Shown here piece after piece: positions 1 through 12,170 of a DNA stretch of 64,000 nt. Both the position numbers and the translations under genes were made by a program. The notes under the pieces are model-generated. The model did no database searches, was not told the DNA's origin, and saw only the letters and a list, made by a program, of their open reading frames with translations. Positions within the stretch are counted from its first letter, which is position 1. Each line of letters begins with the position of its first letter. Source of the stretch: Hyperoodon ampullatus (taxonomy: Eukaryota > Chordata > Mammalia > Artiodactyla > Ziphiidae); NCBI GenBank assembly GCA_949752795.1, contig CATKHW010000381.1:186001-250000 (forward strand), in the 5' to 3' direction.

Positions 1-1739
1 CCCGCAGAGGAATATATCTGACTAGTAAGAATCTTAAAACCTATGTATTGATATGTCTCCGTAAGGGAATCAAGTGTGTCTAGACTGGCATAAACATGGC
101 AGCGAGAATCAGCTCAAACCCACTATAAAAAGGAATTTCAAAACCAAAACAAAAAAACTGGGAAATTCTTTACAATTCCTTCAGGGTCTCTGATGAAACC
201 TGGAATGACCCTATCTACAACGACAGCTGGATATGGCATAAGGCTGGACACTTGGGACTGAGGGGATTGGTGAGATTAGGTGAGCAAATGCAGACCCTTT
301 ATAGCAATAATGCATGGCACACATTCCATGGGTCCCAACTCTCCAGGTTGAAGGGAATATTACTACAGTTATAACATGTACGGGAAACCTAGAGAACGGA
401 CACACTGTGAATACGAAAGGTTTCTAAAACTCAACGAATAGTCCCTCTCCTGGTGCTCCGGTTTGACTTTCCATCTGCTTTACTATCAACCTCCCAACTT
501 GGAGAGACAGCCCCTTTAACCTCCTGGTTCGCACAGGTTGCCAATTTGGCAGAGGATGAAAGGGAAGAGGGAGAACCAATGAGAGAGTAGCTGTTAGGCA
601 TTTGGACGGGCACATATCACTGTAATTTCCCGGCAGGAAGAAGAATTAACCAAAGTCTCAGCCCCCCACCGGGAACCAGTATAGGTCCTGAACCAAAATT
701 TTGGACTTGCGGTCAGCTCACCTAAAACGAGTTGAAAAATGGAGCTCAGGGGCACAGCAATTCACAAACTGGCCGAGTAATAAAGGACAACTATCGTCCA
801 AAAATCTGTTGAGGGAAGGCAACGAGGTGGACTTGAAAGCGAGGCAGAATAGCAGGAAACAGATTTCAAGAGGTACGTTGAAATCGCCTTTAAAGCACAG
901 GAAGAGGGGCACAACTTCGACAATGATGCACTTGGCCAAAAAGGGCGTATGCGTTTTCTCCTGAATATATTCAGGAGAAAACGCATACGCCCTTTTTGGC
1001 CAAGCAAGCAAGCGGGTAATGCAAATCTGCGCTACAAAGAAGTATCACTTCCCACCGGTCAAAAGGGACATCCACAAAATGTGTAAAAACCGGAAAGGCA
1101 AGACAGGCCCTGGAGAACAGGGAGCCTTGTTATGCTGATGGGCGGGATGTAAATTGCCAACTGCCTCTCTGGAGGAGTGCATTGTGTTCCCTAAAACAAG
1201 TAAACAACAGAGCTACAGAGCCAAGGGCACTTCCAGTCTAGGGAATATACCTTGGGAAAACTGAAGATCAATATGACAGAGCCACCCCATAATTTAGGGC
1301 TGCACGGCTTACAAGGACCTCAACTTGGTTACACCTTAAATATCCCAGGAAATATAAAAATGGTTCAAAAAATTGGGGTACTTACGTACGATGGAATATC
1401 CCTCAGCCATGAAATCAATGACATAAGACCAGTAGCAGCAAAATGGGTGGATTCAGGTACGATGATTCTAAGTGAAATAAGTCACACAGAAAATGAAACT
1501 TATCATAAGATATCACTTATGAAGATCCTGTAAACATGGCTACACTTGAACTGAGTTAGGAAAGAGAACAGTGTCTCACATTTAGAAAACACTCTTATGC
1601 CTGCTTAAGGGGGGAAGAGAGGTGGGGTGATGCATAAAACCAGAGTTTGATATAAGCACAGGTACCGTTCCAAAAACCAACTATGGAATAGACAAGACCT
1701 ACACCTTCCTCAGTGAAAGGGACTCAAAACCCCATATTT
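1..1739 (+). repeat. Satellite monomer 1
   Basis: The window opens exactly at the phase mark, so the array continues to the left. The palindrome at 931-1004 is perfect. The ORF2-tail relic at 1252-1533 is open and carries private changes (ATTGGGGTA for ATTGTGGTA, CAATGACATAAG for CAATGTCATAAG). Confidence 0.93.
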
Positions 1740-1897
1740 CCCGCAGAGGAATATATCTGACTAGTAAGAATCTTAAAACCTATGTATTGATATGTCTCCG
1801 TAAGGGAATCAAGTGTGTCTAGACTGGCATAAACATGGCAGCGAGAATCAGCTCAAACCCACTATAAAAAGGAATTTCAAAAACAAAACAAAAAAAC
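1740..1897 (+). mobile_element. L1 3' UTR end and A-rich tail inside monomer 2
   Basis: The stretch GAATATATCTGACTAGTAAG through GGAATTTCAAAAACAAAAC follows, with many changes, the end of a cetartiodactyl L1 3' UTR and closes in an A-rich run at about 1881-1897. The same part occurs at the start of every monomer. It marks the 3' end of the original L1 insertion, so what follows should be its former flank (inference). Confidence 0.65.
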
Positions 1898-2520
1898 TGG
1901 GAAATTCTTTACAATTCCTTCAGAGTCTCTGATGAAACCTGGAATGACCCTATGTACAACGACAGCTGGATGTGGCATAAGGCTGGACACTTGGGACTGA
2001 GAGGATTGGTGAGATTGGGTGAGCAAATGCAGACCCTTTAAAGCAATAATCCATGGCACCCATTCCATGGGTCCCAACTCTCCAGGTTGAAGGGAATATT
2101 ACTACAGTTATAACATGTACGGGAAACCTAGGGAACGGACACACTGTGAATACGAAAGGTTTCTAAAACTCAACGAATAGTCCCTCTCCTGGTGCTCCGG
2201 TTTGACTTTCCACCTGCTTTACTATCAACCTCCCAACTTGGAGAGACAGCCCCTTTAACCTCCTGGTTTGCACAGGTTGCCAATTTGGCAGAGGATGAAA
2301 GGGATGAGGGAGAACCAATGAGAGAGTAGCTGTTACGCATTTGGACGGGCACATATCACTGTAATTTCCCGGCAGGAAGAAGAATTAACCAAAGTCTCAG
2401 CCACCCACCGGGAACCAGCATAGGTCCTGAACCAAAATTTTGGACTTGCGGTCAGCTCACCAAAAACGAGTTGAAAAATGGAGCTCAGGGGCACAGCAAT
2501 TCACAAACTGGCCAAGTAAT
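1898..2520. repeat. Non-L1 part of the monomer, unidentified (~620 bp)
   Basis: This part, from CTGGGAAATTCTTTACAATT to about the GCACAGCAATTCACAAAC stretch, does not align to L1 by eye. It contains no convincing gene, tRNA-like SINE head or LTR ends. Its phrasing (for example CCTCTCCTGGTGCTCCGG and TTTCCCGGCAGGAAG) could come from an old LTR element, but I cannot name one. Several open frames of 60-66 codons on the minus strand are incidental and recur only because the monomer recurs. The simplest reading is genomic flank amplified together with the L1 insertion. The right limit is approximate. Confidence 0.55.
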
Positions 2521-2669
2521 AAAGGACAACTATCGTCCAAAAATCTGTTGAGGGAAGGCAACGAGGCGGACTTTAAAGCGAGGCAGAATAGCAGGAAACA
2601 GATTTCAAGAGGTACGTTGGAATCACCTTTAAAGCACAGGAAGAGAGGCACAACTTCGACAATGATGCA
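2521..2669 (+). mobile_element. L1 ORF2 fragment left of the palindrome (monomer 2)
   Basis: AGCACAGGAAGAGAGGCACA and ACTTCGACAATGATGC can be laid against CACATGAAAAGCTGCTCAAC and ATCACTAATTATTAG of the L1 copy near 39,897-39,935. The match is strongly diverged and becomes unclear toward 2521. The sequence runs up to the palindrome. Confidence 0.55.
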
Positions 2670-2743
2670 CTTGGCCAAAAAGGGCGTATGCGTTTTCTCC
2701 TGAATATATTCAGGAGAAAACGCATACGCCCTTTTTGGCCAAG
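2670..2743. repeat. 74-bp perfect palindrome (37-bp arms, no spacer), monomer 2
   Basis: The left arm runs CTTGGCCAAAAAGGGCGTAT then GCGTTTTCTCCTGAATA; the right arm is its exact reverse complement, TATTCAGGAGAAAACGCAT then ACGCCCTTTTTGGCCAAG. The bases just outside (A and C) no longer pair. The L1 copy at about 39,930-39,945 goes directly from ATTATTAG to AGAAATGCAAATC, so the palindrome is an insertion relative to L1 ORF2. As DNA it could extrude a cruciform, and as RNA of either strand it would fold into a 37-bp hairpin. Equivalent sites occur once in every monomer. Confidence 0.97.
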
Positions 2744-3272
2744 CAAGCAAGCGGGCAATGCAAATCTGCACTACAAAGAAGTATCACTTCCCACCGGTCA
2801 AAAGGGACATCCACAAAATGTGTAAAAACCAGAAAGGCAAGACAGGCCCTGGAGAACAGGGAGCATTCTTATGCTGATGGGCGGGAAGTAAATTGCCAAC
2901 TGCCTCTCTGGAGGAGTACATTGTGTTCCCTAAAACAAGTAAAGAACAGAGCTACAGAGCCAAGGGGACTTCCAGTCTAGGGAATAAACCTTGGGAAAAC
3001 TGAAGATCAATAAGACAGAGCCACCCCAAAATTTAGGGCTGCACTGCTTACAAGGACCTCAACTTGGGTACACCTTAAATATCCCAGGAAATATAAAAAT
3101 GGTTCAAAAAATTGTGGTACTTACGTACGATGGAATATCCCTCAGCCATGAAATCAATGTCATAAGACCAGTAGCAGCAAAATGGGTGGATTCAGGTACG
3201 ATGATTCTAAGTGAAATAAGTCACACAGAAAAAGAAACTTATCATAAGATATCACTTATGAAGATCCTGTAA
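2744..3272 (+). pseudogene. L1 ORF2 C-terminal relic right of the palindrome (monomer 2)
   Basis: GGGCAATGCAAATCTGCACT onward aligns with the end of ORF2 in the L1 copy at 39,940-40,420. The last part, 2991-3272, is a 93-codon open stretch in the same frame and with the same ending as the L1 ORF2 C-terminus: it shows YDGISLSHEINVIRPVAAKW against a YYSAI...-type L1 stretch, then SEISHTEKETYHKISL. The stretch is open in 20 of 22 monomers, with a TAG in monomer 4 and a TGA in monomer 22. It has no reverse transcriptase or endonuclease part and no ATG of its own. Openness probably reflects recent copying rather than selection. Confidence 0.75.
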
Positions 3273-3478
3273 ACATGGCTACACTTGAACTGAGTTAGGA
3301 AAGAGAACAGTGTCTCACATTTAGAAAACACTCTTATGCCTGCTTGAGGGGGAAGGAGAGGTGGGGTGATGCATAAAATCAGAGTTTGATATAAGCACAG
3401 GTACCGTTCCAAAAACCAACTATGGAATAGACAAGACCTACACCTTCCTCAGTGAAAGGGACTCAAAACCCCATATTT
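3273..3478 (+). mobile_element. L1 3' UTR, proximal part (monomer 2)
   Basis: After the ORF2 stop, GGGGGAAGGAGAGGTGGGG and the run to ACTATGGAATAGACAAGACC correspond to the L1 3' UTR blocks that appear in less changed form at 47,490-47,640. The part continues into the first 157 bp of the next monomer. Confidence 0.65.
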
Positions 3479-5217
3479 CCCGCAGAGGAATATATCTGAC
3501 TAGTAAGAATCTTAAAACCTATGTATTGATATGTCTCCGTAAGGGAATCAAGTGTGTCTAGACTGGCATAAACATGGCAGCGAGAATCAGCTCAAAACCA
3601 CTATAAAAAGGAATTTCAAAAACAAAACAAAAAAACTGGGAAATTCTTTACAATTCCTTCAGGGTCTCTGATGAAACCTGGAATGACCCTATCTTCAACG
3701 ACAGCTGGATGTGGCATAAGGCTGGACACTTGGGACTGAGAGGATTGGTGAGATTGGGTGAACAAATGCAGACCATATAAAGCAATAATGCATGGCACCC
3801 ATTCCATGGGTCCCAACTCTCCAGGTTGAAGGGAATATCACTACAGTTATAACATGTACGGGAAACCTAGAGAACGGACACACTGTGAATACGAAAGGTT
3901 TCTAAAACTCAACGAATAGTCTCTCTCCTGGTGCTCCGGTTTGACTTTCCATCTGCTTTACTATCAACCTCCCAACTTGGAGAGACAGCCCCTTTAACCT
4001 CCTGGTTCGCACAGGTTGCCAATTTGGCAGAGGATGAAAGGGAACAGGGAGAACCAATGAGAGAGTAGCTGTTAGGCATTTGGACGGGCACATATCACTG
4101 TAATTTCCCGGCAGGAAGAAGAATTAACCAAACTCTCAGCACCCCACCGGGAACCAGTATAGGTCCTCAACCAAAATTTTGGACTTGCGGTCTGCTCACC
4201 TAAAACGAGTTGAAAAATGGAGCTCAGGGGCACAGCAATTCACAAACTGGCCGAGTAATAAAGGACAACTATCGTCCAAAAATCTGTTGAGGGAAGGCAA
4301 CGAGGCGGACTTGAATGCGAGGCAGAATAGCAGGAAACAGATTTCAAGAGGTACGTTGGAATCGCCTTGAAAGCACAGGAAGAGGGGCACAACTTCGACA
4401 ATGATGCACTTGGCCAAAAAGGGCGTATGCGTTTTCTCCTGAATATATTCAGGAGAAAACGTATACGCCCTTTTTGGCCAAGCAAGCAAGCGGGCAATGC
4501 AAATCTGCACTACAAAGAAGTATCACTTCCCACCGGTCAAAAGGGACATCCACAAAATGTGTAAAAACCAGAAAGGCAAGACAGGCCCTGGAGAACAGGG
4601 AGCCTTGTTATGCTGATGGGCGGGATGTAAATTGCCAACTGCCTCTCTGGAGGAGTGCATTGTGTTCCCTAAAACAAGTAAACAACAGAGCTACAGAGCC
4701 AAGGGCACTTCCAGTCTAGGGAATATACCTTGGGAAAACTGAAGATCAATAAGACAGAGCCACCCCAAAATTTAGGGCTGCACTGCTTACAAGGACCTCA
4801 ACTTGGGTACACCTTAAATATCCCAGGAAATATAAAAATGGTTCAAAAAATTGTGGTACTTACGTACGATGGAATATCCCTCAGCCATGAAATCAATGTC
4901 ATAAGACCAGTAGCAGCAAAATGGGTGGATTCAGGTACGATGATTCTAAGTGACATAAGTCACACAGAAAAAGAAACTTATCATAAGATATCACTTATGA
5001 AGATCCTGTAAACATGGCTACACTTGAACTGAGTTAGGACAGAGAACAGTGTCTCACATTTAGAAAACACTCTTATGCCTGCTTAAGGGGGAAGGAGAGG
5101 TGGGGTGATGCATAAAACCAGAGTTTGATATAAGCACAGGTACCATTCCAAAAACCAACTATGGAATAGACAAGACCTACACCTTCCTCAGTGAAAGGGA
5201 CTCAAAACCCCATATTT
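3479..5217 (+). repeat. Satellite monomer 3 (pairs with monomer 6)
   Basis: The palindrome at 4409-4482 has one mismatch, a C-to-T in the right arm (CGTATACGCC), shared only with monomer 6. It also shares ATCTTCAACGACAGC and AGTGACATAAGTCAC with monomer 6. The relic at 4730-5011 is open. Confidence 0.92.
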
Positions 5218-6957
5218 CCCGCAGAGGAATATATCTGACTAGTAAGAATCTTAAAACCTATGTATTGATAAGTCTCCGTAAGGGAATCAAGTGTGTCTAG
5301 ACTGGCATAAATATGGTAGCGAGAATCAGCTGAAACCCACTATTAAAAGGAATTTCAAAAATAAAACAAAAAAAACTGGGAAATTCTTTACAATTCCTTC
5401 AGGGTCTCTGATGAAACCTGGAATGACCCTATCTACAATGACAGCTGGATGTGGCATAAGGCTGGACACTTGGGACTGAGAGGATTGGTGAGATTGGGTG
5501 AGCAAATGCAGACCCTTTAAAGCAATAATGCATGGCACACATTCCATGGGTCCCAACTCTCCAGGTTGAAGGGAATATTACTACAGATATAACATGTACA
5601 GGAATCCTATTAAACGAACACACTGTGAATACAAAAGGTTTCTAAAACTCAACGAATAGTCCCTCTCCTGGTGCTCCGGTTTGACTTTCCATCTGCTTTA
5701 CTATCAACCTCCCAACTTGGATAGACAGCCCCTTTAACCTCCTGGTGCGCACAGGTTGCCAATTTGGCAGAGGATGAAAGGGAAGAGGGAGAACCAATGA
5801 GAGAGTAGCTGTTAGGCATTTGGACGGGCACATATCACTGTAATTTCCCGGCAGGAAAAAGAATTAACCAAAGTCTCAGCCCCCCACCGGGAACCAGTAT
5901 AGGTCCTGAACCAAAATTTTGGACTTGCGGTCAGCTCACCTAAAACGAGTTGAAAAATGGAGCTCAGGGGCACAGCAATTCAGAAACAGGCTGAGTAATA
6001 AAGGACAACTATCGTCCAAAAATCTGTTGAGGGAAGGCAACGAGGCGGACTTGAAAGCGAGGCAGAATAGCAGGAAACAGATTTCAAGAGGTACGTTGGA
6101 ATCGCCTTTAAAGCACAGGAAGAGGGGCACAACTTCGACAATGATGCACTTGGCCAAAAAGGGCGTATGCGTTTTCTCCTGAATATATTCAGGAGAAAAC
6201 GCATACGCCCTTTTTGGCCAAGCAAGCAAGCGGGCAATGCAAATCTGCACTACAAAGAAGTATCACTTCCCACCGGTCAAAAGGGACATCCACAAAATGT
6301 GTAAAAACCGGAAAGGCAAGACAGGCCCTGGAGAACAGGGAGCCTTGTTATGCTGATGGGCGGGATATAAATTGCCAACTGCCTCTCTGGAGGAGTGCAT
6401 TGTGTTCCCTAAAACAAGTAAACAACAGAGCTACAGAGCCAAGGGCACTTCCAGTCTATGGAATATACACTGGGAAAACTGAAAATCAAAAAGACATAGC
6501 CATCCCAAAATTTAGGGCTGCACTGCTTACAAGGACCTCAACTTGGGTACACCTTAAATATCCCAGGAAATATAAAAATGGTTCAAAAAATTGTGGTACT
6601 TACGTACGATGGAATATCCCTCAGCCATGAAATCAATGTCATAAGACCAGTAGCAGCAAAATGGGTGGATTCAGGTACGATGATTCTAAGTGAAATAAGT
6701 CACAGAGAAAAAGAAACTTATCATAAGATATCACTTATGAAGATCCTGTAAACATGGCTACACTTGAACTGAGTTAGGAAAGAGAACAGTGTCTCACATT
6801 TAGAAAACACTCTTATGCCTGCTTAAGGGGGAAGGAGAGGTGGGGTGATGCATAAAACCAGAGTTTGATATAAGCACAGGTACTGTTACAAAAACCAACT
6901 ATGGAATAGACAAGACCTACACCTTCCTCAGTGAAAGGGACTCAAAACCCCATATTT
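5218..6957 (+). repeat. Satellite monomer 4 (pairs with monomer 7)
   Basis: A 1,740-bp copy with a perfect palindrome at 6149-6222. It shares AATATGGTAGCGAG, CACTATTAAA and AGGAATCCTATTAAACG with monomer 7. The ORF2-tail relic is broken by a TAG at 6497-6499. Confidence 0.92.
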
Positions 6958-8693
6958 CCCGCAGAGGAATATATCTGACTAGTAAGAATCTTAAAACCTA
7001 TGTATTGATATGTCTCCGTAAGGGAATCAAGTGTGTCTAGACTGGCATAAACATGGCAGCGAGAATCAGCTCAAACCCACTATAAAAAGGAATTTCAAAA
7101 ACAAAACAAAAAAACTGGGAAATTCTTTACAATTCCTTCAGGGTCTCTGATGAAACCTGGAATGACCCTATCTACAACGACAGCTGGATGTGGCATAAGG
7201 CTGGACACTTGGGACTGAGAGGATTGGTGAGATTGGGTGAACAAATGCAGAACCTTTAAAGCAATAATGCATGGCACCCATTCCATGGGTCCCAACTCTC
7301 CAGGTTGAAGGGAATATTACTACAGTTATAACATGTACGGGAAACCTAGAGAACGGACACACTTAATACGAAAGGTTTCTAAAACTCAACGAATAGTTCC
7401 TCTCCTGGTGCTCCGGTTTGACTTTCCATCTGCTTTACTATCAACCTCCCAACTTGGAGAGACAGCCCCTTTAACCTCCTGGTTCGCACAGGTTGCCAAT
7501 TAGGCAGAGGATGAAAGGGAAGAGGGAGAACCAATGAGAGAGTAGCTGTTAGGCATTTGGACGGGCACATATCACTGTAATTTCCCGGCAGGAAAAAGAA
7601 TTAACCAAAGTCTCAGCCCCCCACCGGGAACCAGTATAGGTCCTGAACCAAAATTTTGGACTTGCGGTCAGCTCACCTAAAACGAGTTGAAAAATGGAGC
7701 TCAGGGGCACAGCAATTCAGAAACTGGCTGAGTAATAAAGGACAACTATCGTCCAAAAATCGGTTGAGGGAAGGCAACGAGGCGGACTTGAAAGCGAGGC
7801 AGAATAGCAGGAAACAGATTTCAAGAGGTACGTTGGAATCGCCTTTAAAGCACAGGAAGAGGGGCACAACTTCGACAATGATGCACTTGGCCAAAAAGGG
7901 CGTATGTGTTTTCTCCTGAATATATTCAGGAGAAAACGCATACGCCCTTTTTGGCCAAGCAAGCAAGCGGGCAATGCAAATCTGCACTACAAAGAAGTAT
8001 CACTTCCCACCGGTCAAAAGGGACATCCACAAAATGTGTAAAAACCAGAAAGGCAAGACAGGCCCTGGAGAACAGGGAGCCTTGTTATGCTGATGGGCGG
8101 GATGTAAATTGCTAACTGCCTCTCTGGAGGAGTGCATTGTGTTCCCTAAAACAAGTAAAGAACAGAGCTACAGAGCCAAGGGCACTTCCAGTCTAGGGAA
8201 TATACCTTGGGAAAACTGAAGATCAATAAGACAGAGCCACCCCAAAATTTAGGGCTGCACGGCTTACAAGGACCTCAAATTGGGTACACCTTAAATATCC
8301 CAGGAAATATAAAAATGGTTCAAAATATTGTGGTACTTACGTACGATGGAATATCCCTCAGCCATGAAATCAATGTCATAAGACCAGTAGCAGCAAAATG
8401 GGTGGATTCAGGTACGATGATTCTAAGTGAAATAAGTCACACAGAAAAAGAAACTTATCATAAGATATCACTTATGAAGATCCTGTAAACATGGCTACAC
8501 TTGAACTGAGTTAGGAAAGAGAACAGTGTCTCACATTTAGAAAACACTCTTATGCCTGCTTAAGGGGGAAGGAGAGGTGGGTGATGCATAAAACAAGAGT
8601 TTCATATAAGCACAGGTACCATTCCAAAAACCAACTATGGAATAGACAAGACCTACACCTTCCTTAGTGAAAGGGACTCAAAACCCCATATTT
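6958..8693 (+). repeat. Satellite monomer 5
   Basis: A 1,736-bp copy, shorter partly because four bases are missing near 7362 (CACACTTAATACG for CACACTGTGAATACG). The palindrome at 7886-7959 has one mismatch in the left arm (GTATGTG). The relic at 8207-8488 is open. Confidence 0.92.
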
Positions 8694-10432
8694 CCCGCAG
8701 AGGAATATATCTGACTAGTAAGAATCTTAAAACTTATGTATTGATATGTCTCCATAAGGGAATCAAGTGTGTCTAGACTGGCATAAACATGGCAGCGAGA
8801 ATCAGCTCAAAACCACTATAAAAAGGAATTTCAAAAACAAAACAAAAAAACTGGGAAATTCTTTACAATTCCTTCAGGGTCTCTGATGAAACCTGGAATG
8901 ACCCTATCTTCAACGACAGCTGGATGTGGCATAAGGCTGGACACTTGGGACTGAGAGGATTGGTGAGATTGGGTGAACAAATGCAGACCATTTAAAGCAA
9001 TAATGCATGGCACCCATTCCATGGGTCCCAACTCTCCAGGTTGAAGGGAATATCACTACAGTTATAACATGTACGGGAAACCTAGAGAACGGACACACTG
9101 TGAATACGAAAGGTTTCTAAAACTCAACGAATAGTCTCTCTCCTGGTGCTCCGGTTTGACTTTCCATCTGCTTTACTATCAACCTCCCAACTTGGAGAGA
9201 CAGCCCCTTTAACCTCCTGGTTCGCACAGGTTGCCAATTTGGCAGAGGATTAAAGGGAACAGGGAGAACCAATGAGAGAGTAGCTGTTAGGCATTTGGAC
9301 GGGCACATATCACTGTAATTTCCTGGCAGGAAGAAGAATTAACCAAACTCTCAGCACCCCACCGGGAACCAGTATAGGTCCTGAACCAAAATTTTGGACT
9401 TGCGGTCTGCTCACCTAAAACGAGTTGAAAAATGGAGCTCAGGGGCACAGCAATTCACAAACTGGCCGAGTAATAAAGGAGAACTATCGTCCAACAATCT
9501 GTTGAGGGAAGGCAACGAGGCGGACTTGAAAGCGAGGCAGAATAGCAGGAAACAGATTTCAAGAGGTACGTTGGAATTGCCTTGAAAGCACAGGAAGAGG
9601 GGCACAACTTCGACAATGATGCACTTGGCCAAAAAGGGCGTATGCGTTTTCTCCTGAATATATTCAGGAGAAAACGTATACGCCCTTTTTGGCCAAGCAA
9701 GCAAGCGGGCAATGCAAATCTGCACTACAAAGAAGTATCACTTCCCACCGGTCAAAAGGGACATCCACAAAATGTGTAAAAACCAGAAAGGCAAGACAGG
9801 CCCTGGAGAACAGGGAGCCTTGTTATGATGATGGGCGGGATGTAAATTGCCAACTGCCTCTCTGGAGGAGTGCATTGTGTTCCCTAAAACAAGTAAACAA
9901 CAGAGCTACAGAGCCAAGGGCACTTCCAGTCTAGGGAATATACCTTGGGAAAACTGAAGATCAATAAGACAGAGCCACCCCAAAATTTAGGGCTGCACTG
10001 CTTACAAGGACCTCAACTTGGGTACACCTTAAATATCCCAGGAAATATAAAAATGGTTCAAAAAATTGTGGTACTTACGTACGATGGAATATCCCTCAGC
10101 CATGAAATCAATGTCATAAGACCAGTAGCAGCAAAATGGGTGGATTCAGGTACGATGATTCTAAGTGACATAAGTCACACAGAAAAAGAAACTTATCATA
10201 AGATATCACTTATGAAGATCCTGTAAACATGGCTACACTTGAACTGAGTTAGGACAGAGAACAGTGTCTCACATTTAGAAAACACTCTTATGCCTGCTTA
10301 AGGGGGAAGGAGAGGTGGGGTGATGCATAAAACCAGAGTTTGATATAAGCACAGGTACCATTCCAAAAACCAACTATGGAATAGACAAGACCTACACCTT
10401 CCTCAGTGAAAGGGACTCAAAACCCCATATTT
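8694..10432 (+). repeat. Satellite monomer 6 (pairs with monomer 3)
   Basis: The palindrome at 9624-9697 carries the same right-arm mismatch as monomer 3. The relic at 9945-10226 is open and has the same AGTGACATAAG variant. It lies three monomers (5,215 bp) downstream of its partner. Confidence 0.92.
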
Positions 10433-12170
10433 CCCGCAGAGGAATATATCTGACTAGTAAGAATCTTAAAACCTATGTATAGATAAGTCTCCGTAAGGGA
10501 ATCAAGTGTGTCTAGACTGGCATAAATATGGTAGCGAGAATCAGCTGAAACCCACTATTAAATGGAATTTCAAAAATAAAACAAAAAAAACTGGGAAATT
10601 CTTTACAATTCCTTCAGGGTCTCTGATGAAACCTGGAATGACCCTATCTACAATGACAGCTGGATGTGGCATAAGGCTGGACACTTGGGACTGAGAGGAT
10701 TGGTGAGATTGGGTGAGCAAATGCAGACCCTTTAAAGCAATAATGCATGGCACACATTCCATGGGTCCCAACTCTCCAGGTTGAAGGGAATATTACTACA
10801 ATTATAACATGTACAGGAATCCTATTAAACGGACACACTGTGAATACAAAAGGTTTCTAAAACTCAACGAATAGTTCCTCTCCTGGTGCTCCGGTTTGAC
10901 TTTCCATCTGCTTTACTATCAACCTCCCAACTTGGAGAGACAGCCCCTTTAACCTCCTGGTTCGCACAGGTTGCCAATTTGGCAGAGGATGAAACGGAAG
11001 AGGGAGAACCAATGAGAGTGTAGCTGTTAGGCATTTGGACGGGCACATATCACTGTAATTTCCCGGCAGGAAGAAGAATTAACCAAAGTCTCAGCCCCAC
11101 ACCGGGAACCAGTATAGGTCCTGAACCAAAATTTTGGACTTGCGGTCAGCTCACCAAAAACGAGTAAAAAATGGAGCTCAGGGGCACAGCAATTCACAAA
11201 CTGGCCGAGTAATAAAGGACAACTATCGTCCAAAATTCTGTTGAGGGAAGGCAACGAGGCGGACTTGAAAGCAAGGCAGAATAGCAGGAAACAGATTTCA
11301 AGAGGTACGTTGGAATCCCCTTTAAAGCACAGGAAGAGAGGCACAACTTCGACAATGATGCACTTGGCCAAAAAGGGCGAATGCGTTTTCTCCTGAATAT
11401 ATTCAGGAGAAAACGCATACGCCCTTTTTGGCCAAGCAAGCAAGCGGGCAATGCAAATCTGCACTACAAAGAAGTATCACTTCCCACCGGTCAAAAGGGA
11501 CATCCACAAAATGTGTAAAAACCAGAAAGGCAAGACAGGCCCTGGAGAACAGGGAGCCTTGTTATGCTGATGGGCGGGATGTAAATTGCCAACTGCCTCT
11601 CTGGAGGAGTACATTGTGTTCCCTAAAACAAGTAAAGAACAGAGCTACAGAGGCAAGGGCACTTCCAGTCTAGGGAATAAACCTTGGGAAAACTGAAGAT
11701 CAATAAGACAGAGCCATCCCAAAATTTAGGGCTGCACTGCTTACAAGGACCTCAACTTGGGTACACCTTAAATATCCCAGGAAATATAAAAATGGTTCAA
11801 AAAATTGTGGTACTTACGTACGATGGAATATCCCTCAGCCATGAAATCAATGTCATAAGACCAGTAGCAGCAAAATGGGTGGATTCAGGTACGATGATTC
11901 TAAGTGAAATAAGTCACAGAGAAAAAGAAACTTATCATAAGATATCACTTATGAATATCCTGTAAACATGGCTACACTTGAACTGAGTTAAAAAGAGAAC
12001 AGTGTCTCACATTTAGAAAACACTTTTATGCCTGCTTAAGGGGGAAGGAGAGGTGGGGTGATGCATAAAACCAGAGTTTGATATAAGCACAGGTACAATT
12101 CCAAAAACCAACTATGGAATAGACAAGACCTACACCTTCCTCAGTGAAAGGGACTCAAAACCCCATATTT
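10433..12170 (+). repeat. Satellite monomer 7 (pairs with monomer 4)
   Basis: It shares the diagnostic first-half changes of monomer 4 at a 5,215-bp offset. The palindrome at 11363-11436 has one left-arm mismatch (GGGCGAATGCG). The relic at 11684-11965 is open. Confidence 0.92.

Larger units (their letters stand above)
1740..3478 (+). repeat. Satellite monomer 2 (used as type copy)
   Basis: A 1,739-bp copy with a perfect palindrome at 2670-2743 and an open ORF2-tail relic at 2991-3272. It is used here as the reference for internal structure; the sub-parts are listed separately. Confidence 0.93.
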
